Both the position numbers and the translations under genes were made by a program. Shown piece by piece: positions 44,228 to 44,326 of a DNA stretch of 44,326 nucleotides. The stretch covers positions 1 through 44,326 of the forward strand of contig CADARP010000014.1 of NCBI GenBank assembly GCA_902790325.1. Reading direction: 5' to 3'. Below the pieces are notes generated by a model, which ran no database searches, was not told the DNA's origin, and worked only from the letters and a program-made list of their open reading frames with translations. Numbering within the stretch: the stretch's first letter is position 1; every line of letters starts with the position of its first letter. The DNA comes from Oscillospiraceae bacterium. Its GTDB lineage: Bacteria > Bacillota > Clostridia > Oscillospirales > Acutalibacteraceae.

Positions 44228-44326
44228 CGCAGTTTGTCGGAGACAAACTGCGCGTGATGCGCGCCTGCGGCGCATGATGTATTCCTTCGGAATATGATGT
44301 TTTCCGCTTCGCAGAAAATGATGTGT
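44228..44326. repeat. Array of triloop hairpins joined by TGATG, cut by the window end
   Basis: Four consecutive palindromes: an 11-base stem with loop GGA (44228-44252); GCGCC-TGC-GGCGC (44261-44273); TATTCC-TTC-GGAATA (44280-44294); TTTTCCGC-TTC-GCAGAAAA with one mismatch (44300-44318). Between and after them the linker TGATG recurs at 44255, 44275, 44295 and 44319, spaced 20, 20 and 24 bases. Stem sequences differ but the loop length (three) and linker are kept, so the structure, not the sequence, is conserved. Not a plain terminator (no T-run) and not a CRISPR (no spacers). It continues beyond the window. Confidence 0.75.

Noticed and set aside
44228-44326. CRISPR array or ordinary terminator
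   Set aside because: Stems vary while linkers are constant, repeats are too short for CRISPR and no spacers exist; there is no T-run after any stem.

Overview
The window reads as a chromosomal segment from a GC-rich, low-complexity-envelope (Firmicutes/Clostridia-like) anaerobe, probably a gut-type member of the Clostridia. The grounds are: near-consensus sigma-A promoters with AT-rich elements standing out in GC-rich DNA, AGGAGG-type ribosome binding sites, many TTG starts, lipobox lipoproteins, an anaerobic flavin/iron-sulfur electron-transfer complex, and L-fucose catabolism. The lineage is an inference from gene content; no rRNA or tRNA gene is present to anchor it. Almost all of the window is densely coding.

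Layout. 239-4474 (minus): potABCD polyamine importer followed by an ArsC/Spx-like protein, with a clear promoter at 4539-4567 that overlaps a long inverted repeat. 4664-10370 (minus): a three-subunit NADH-linked FeS flavoprotein complex (NuoE-like, NuoF-like, and a 2Fe-2S/GltD-like subunit, resembling Sporomusa-type Stn transhydrogenase), then a VTC-domain protein and a DUF4956 membrane protein. 10625-16709 (plus): membrane protein, WYL regulator, SulP-like permease without STAS, phosphoglucomutase/phosphomannomutase, two-TM small protein, secreted metallophosphoesterase. 16792-17967 (minus): a long-form ribose-phosphate pyrophosphokinase, divergent from 18233-20599 (plus), a rifampin-phosphotransferase-like three-domain enzyme. 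20812-22860 (plus): a divergent EF-G paralogue whose G-domain motifs are degenerate.

23013-23756 (plus) is a RelE/HTH toxin-antitoxin pair with a perfect palindrome inside its promoter. 23907-26116 (minus) holds a Gfo/Idh/MocA-like protein and an alpha/beta hydrolase. 26190-35362 (minus) is a housekeeping operon: unknown protein, gyrB, gyrA, mgsA, hisS, aspS. 35520-36316 is a small, visibly more AT-rich module: a SLOG-type nucleotide-sensing protein and a small XRE regulator transcribed divergently from a shared operator, bounded on both sides by the same 30-base hairpin. 36342-43219 (minus) is an L-fucose operon (PAP2 phosphatase, fucU, FGGY kinase, secreted metallophosphoesterase, fucI, and two membrane proteins that may be the transporter). 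43401-44220 (plus) encodes a DUF4829-like lipoprotein and a secreted/anchored unknown protein; the window ends inside an array of three-base-loop hairpins joined by TGATG.

How it works together: polyamine uptake, fucose isomerisation/phosphorylation and redox balancing between NADH, NADPH and ferredoxin fit a fermentative gut lifestyle; mgsA next to the gyrase and aaRS genes gives a methylglyoxal bypass. The most unusual items are the terminal hairpin array, the SLOG/XRE module with duplicated terminators and a 13-base inverted-repeat operator, the candidate fucose transporter pair, and the rifampin-phosphotransferase-like and EF-G-like enzymes.
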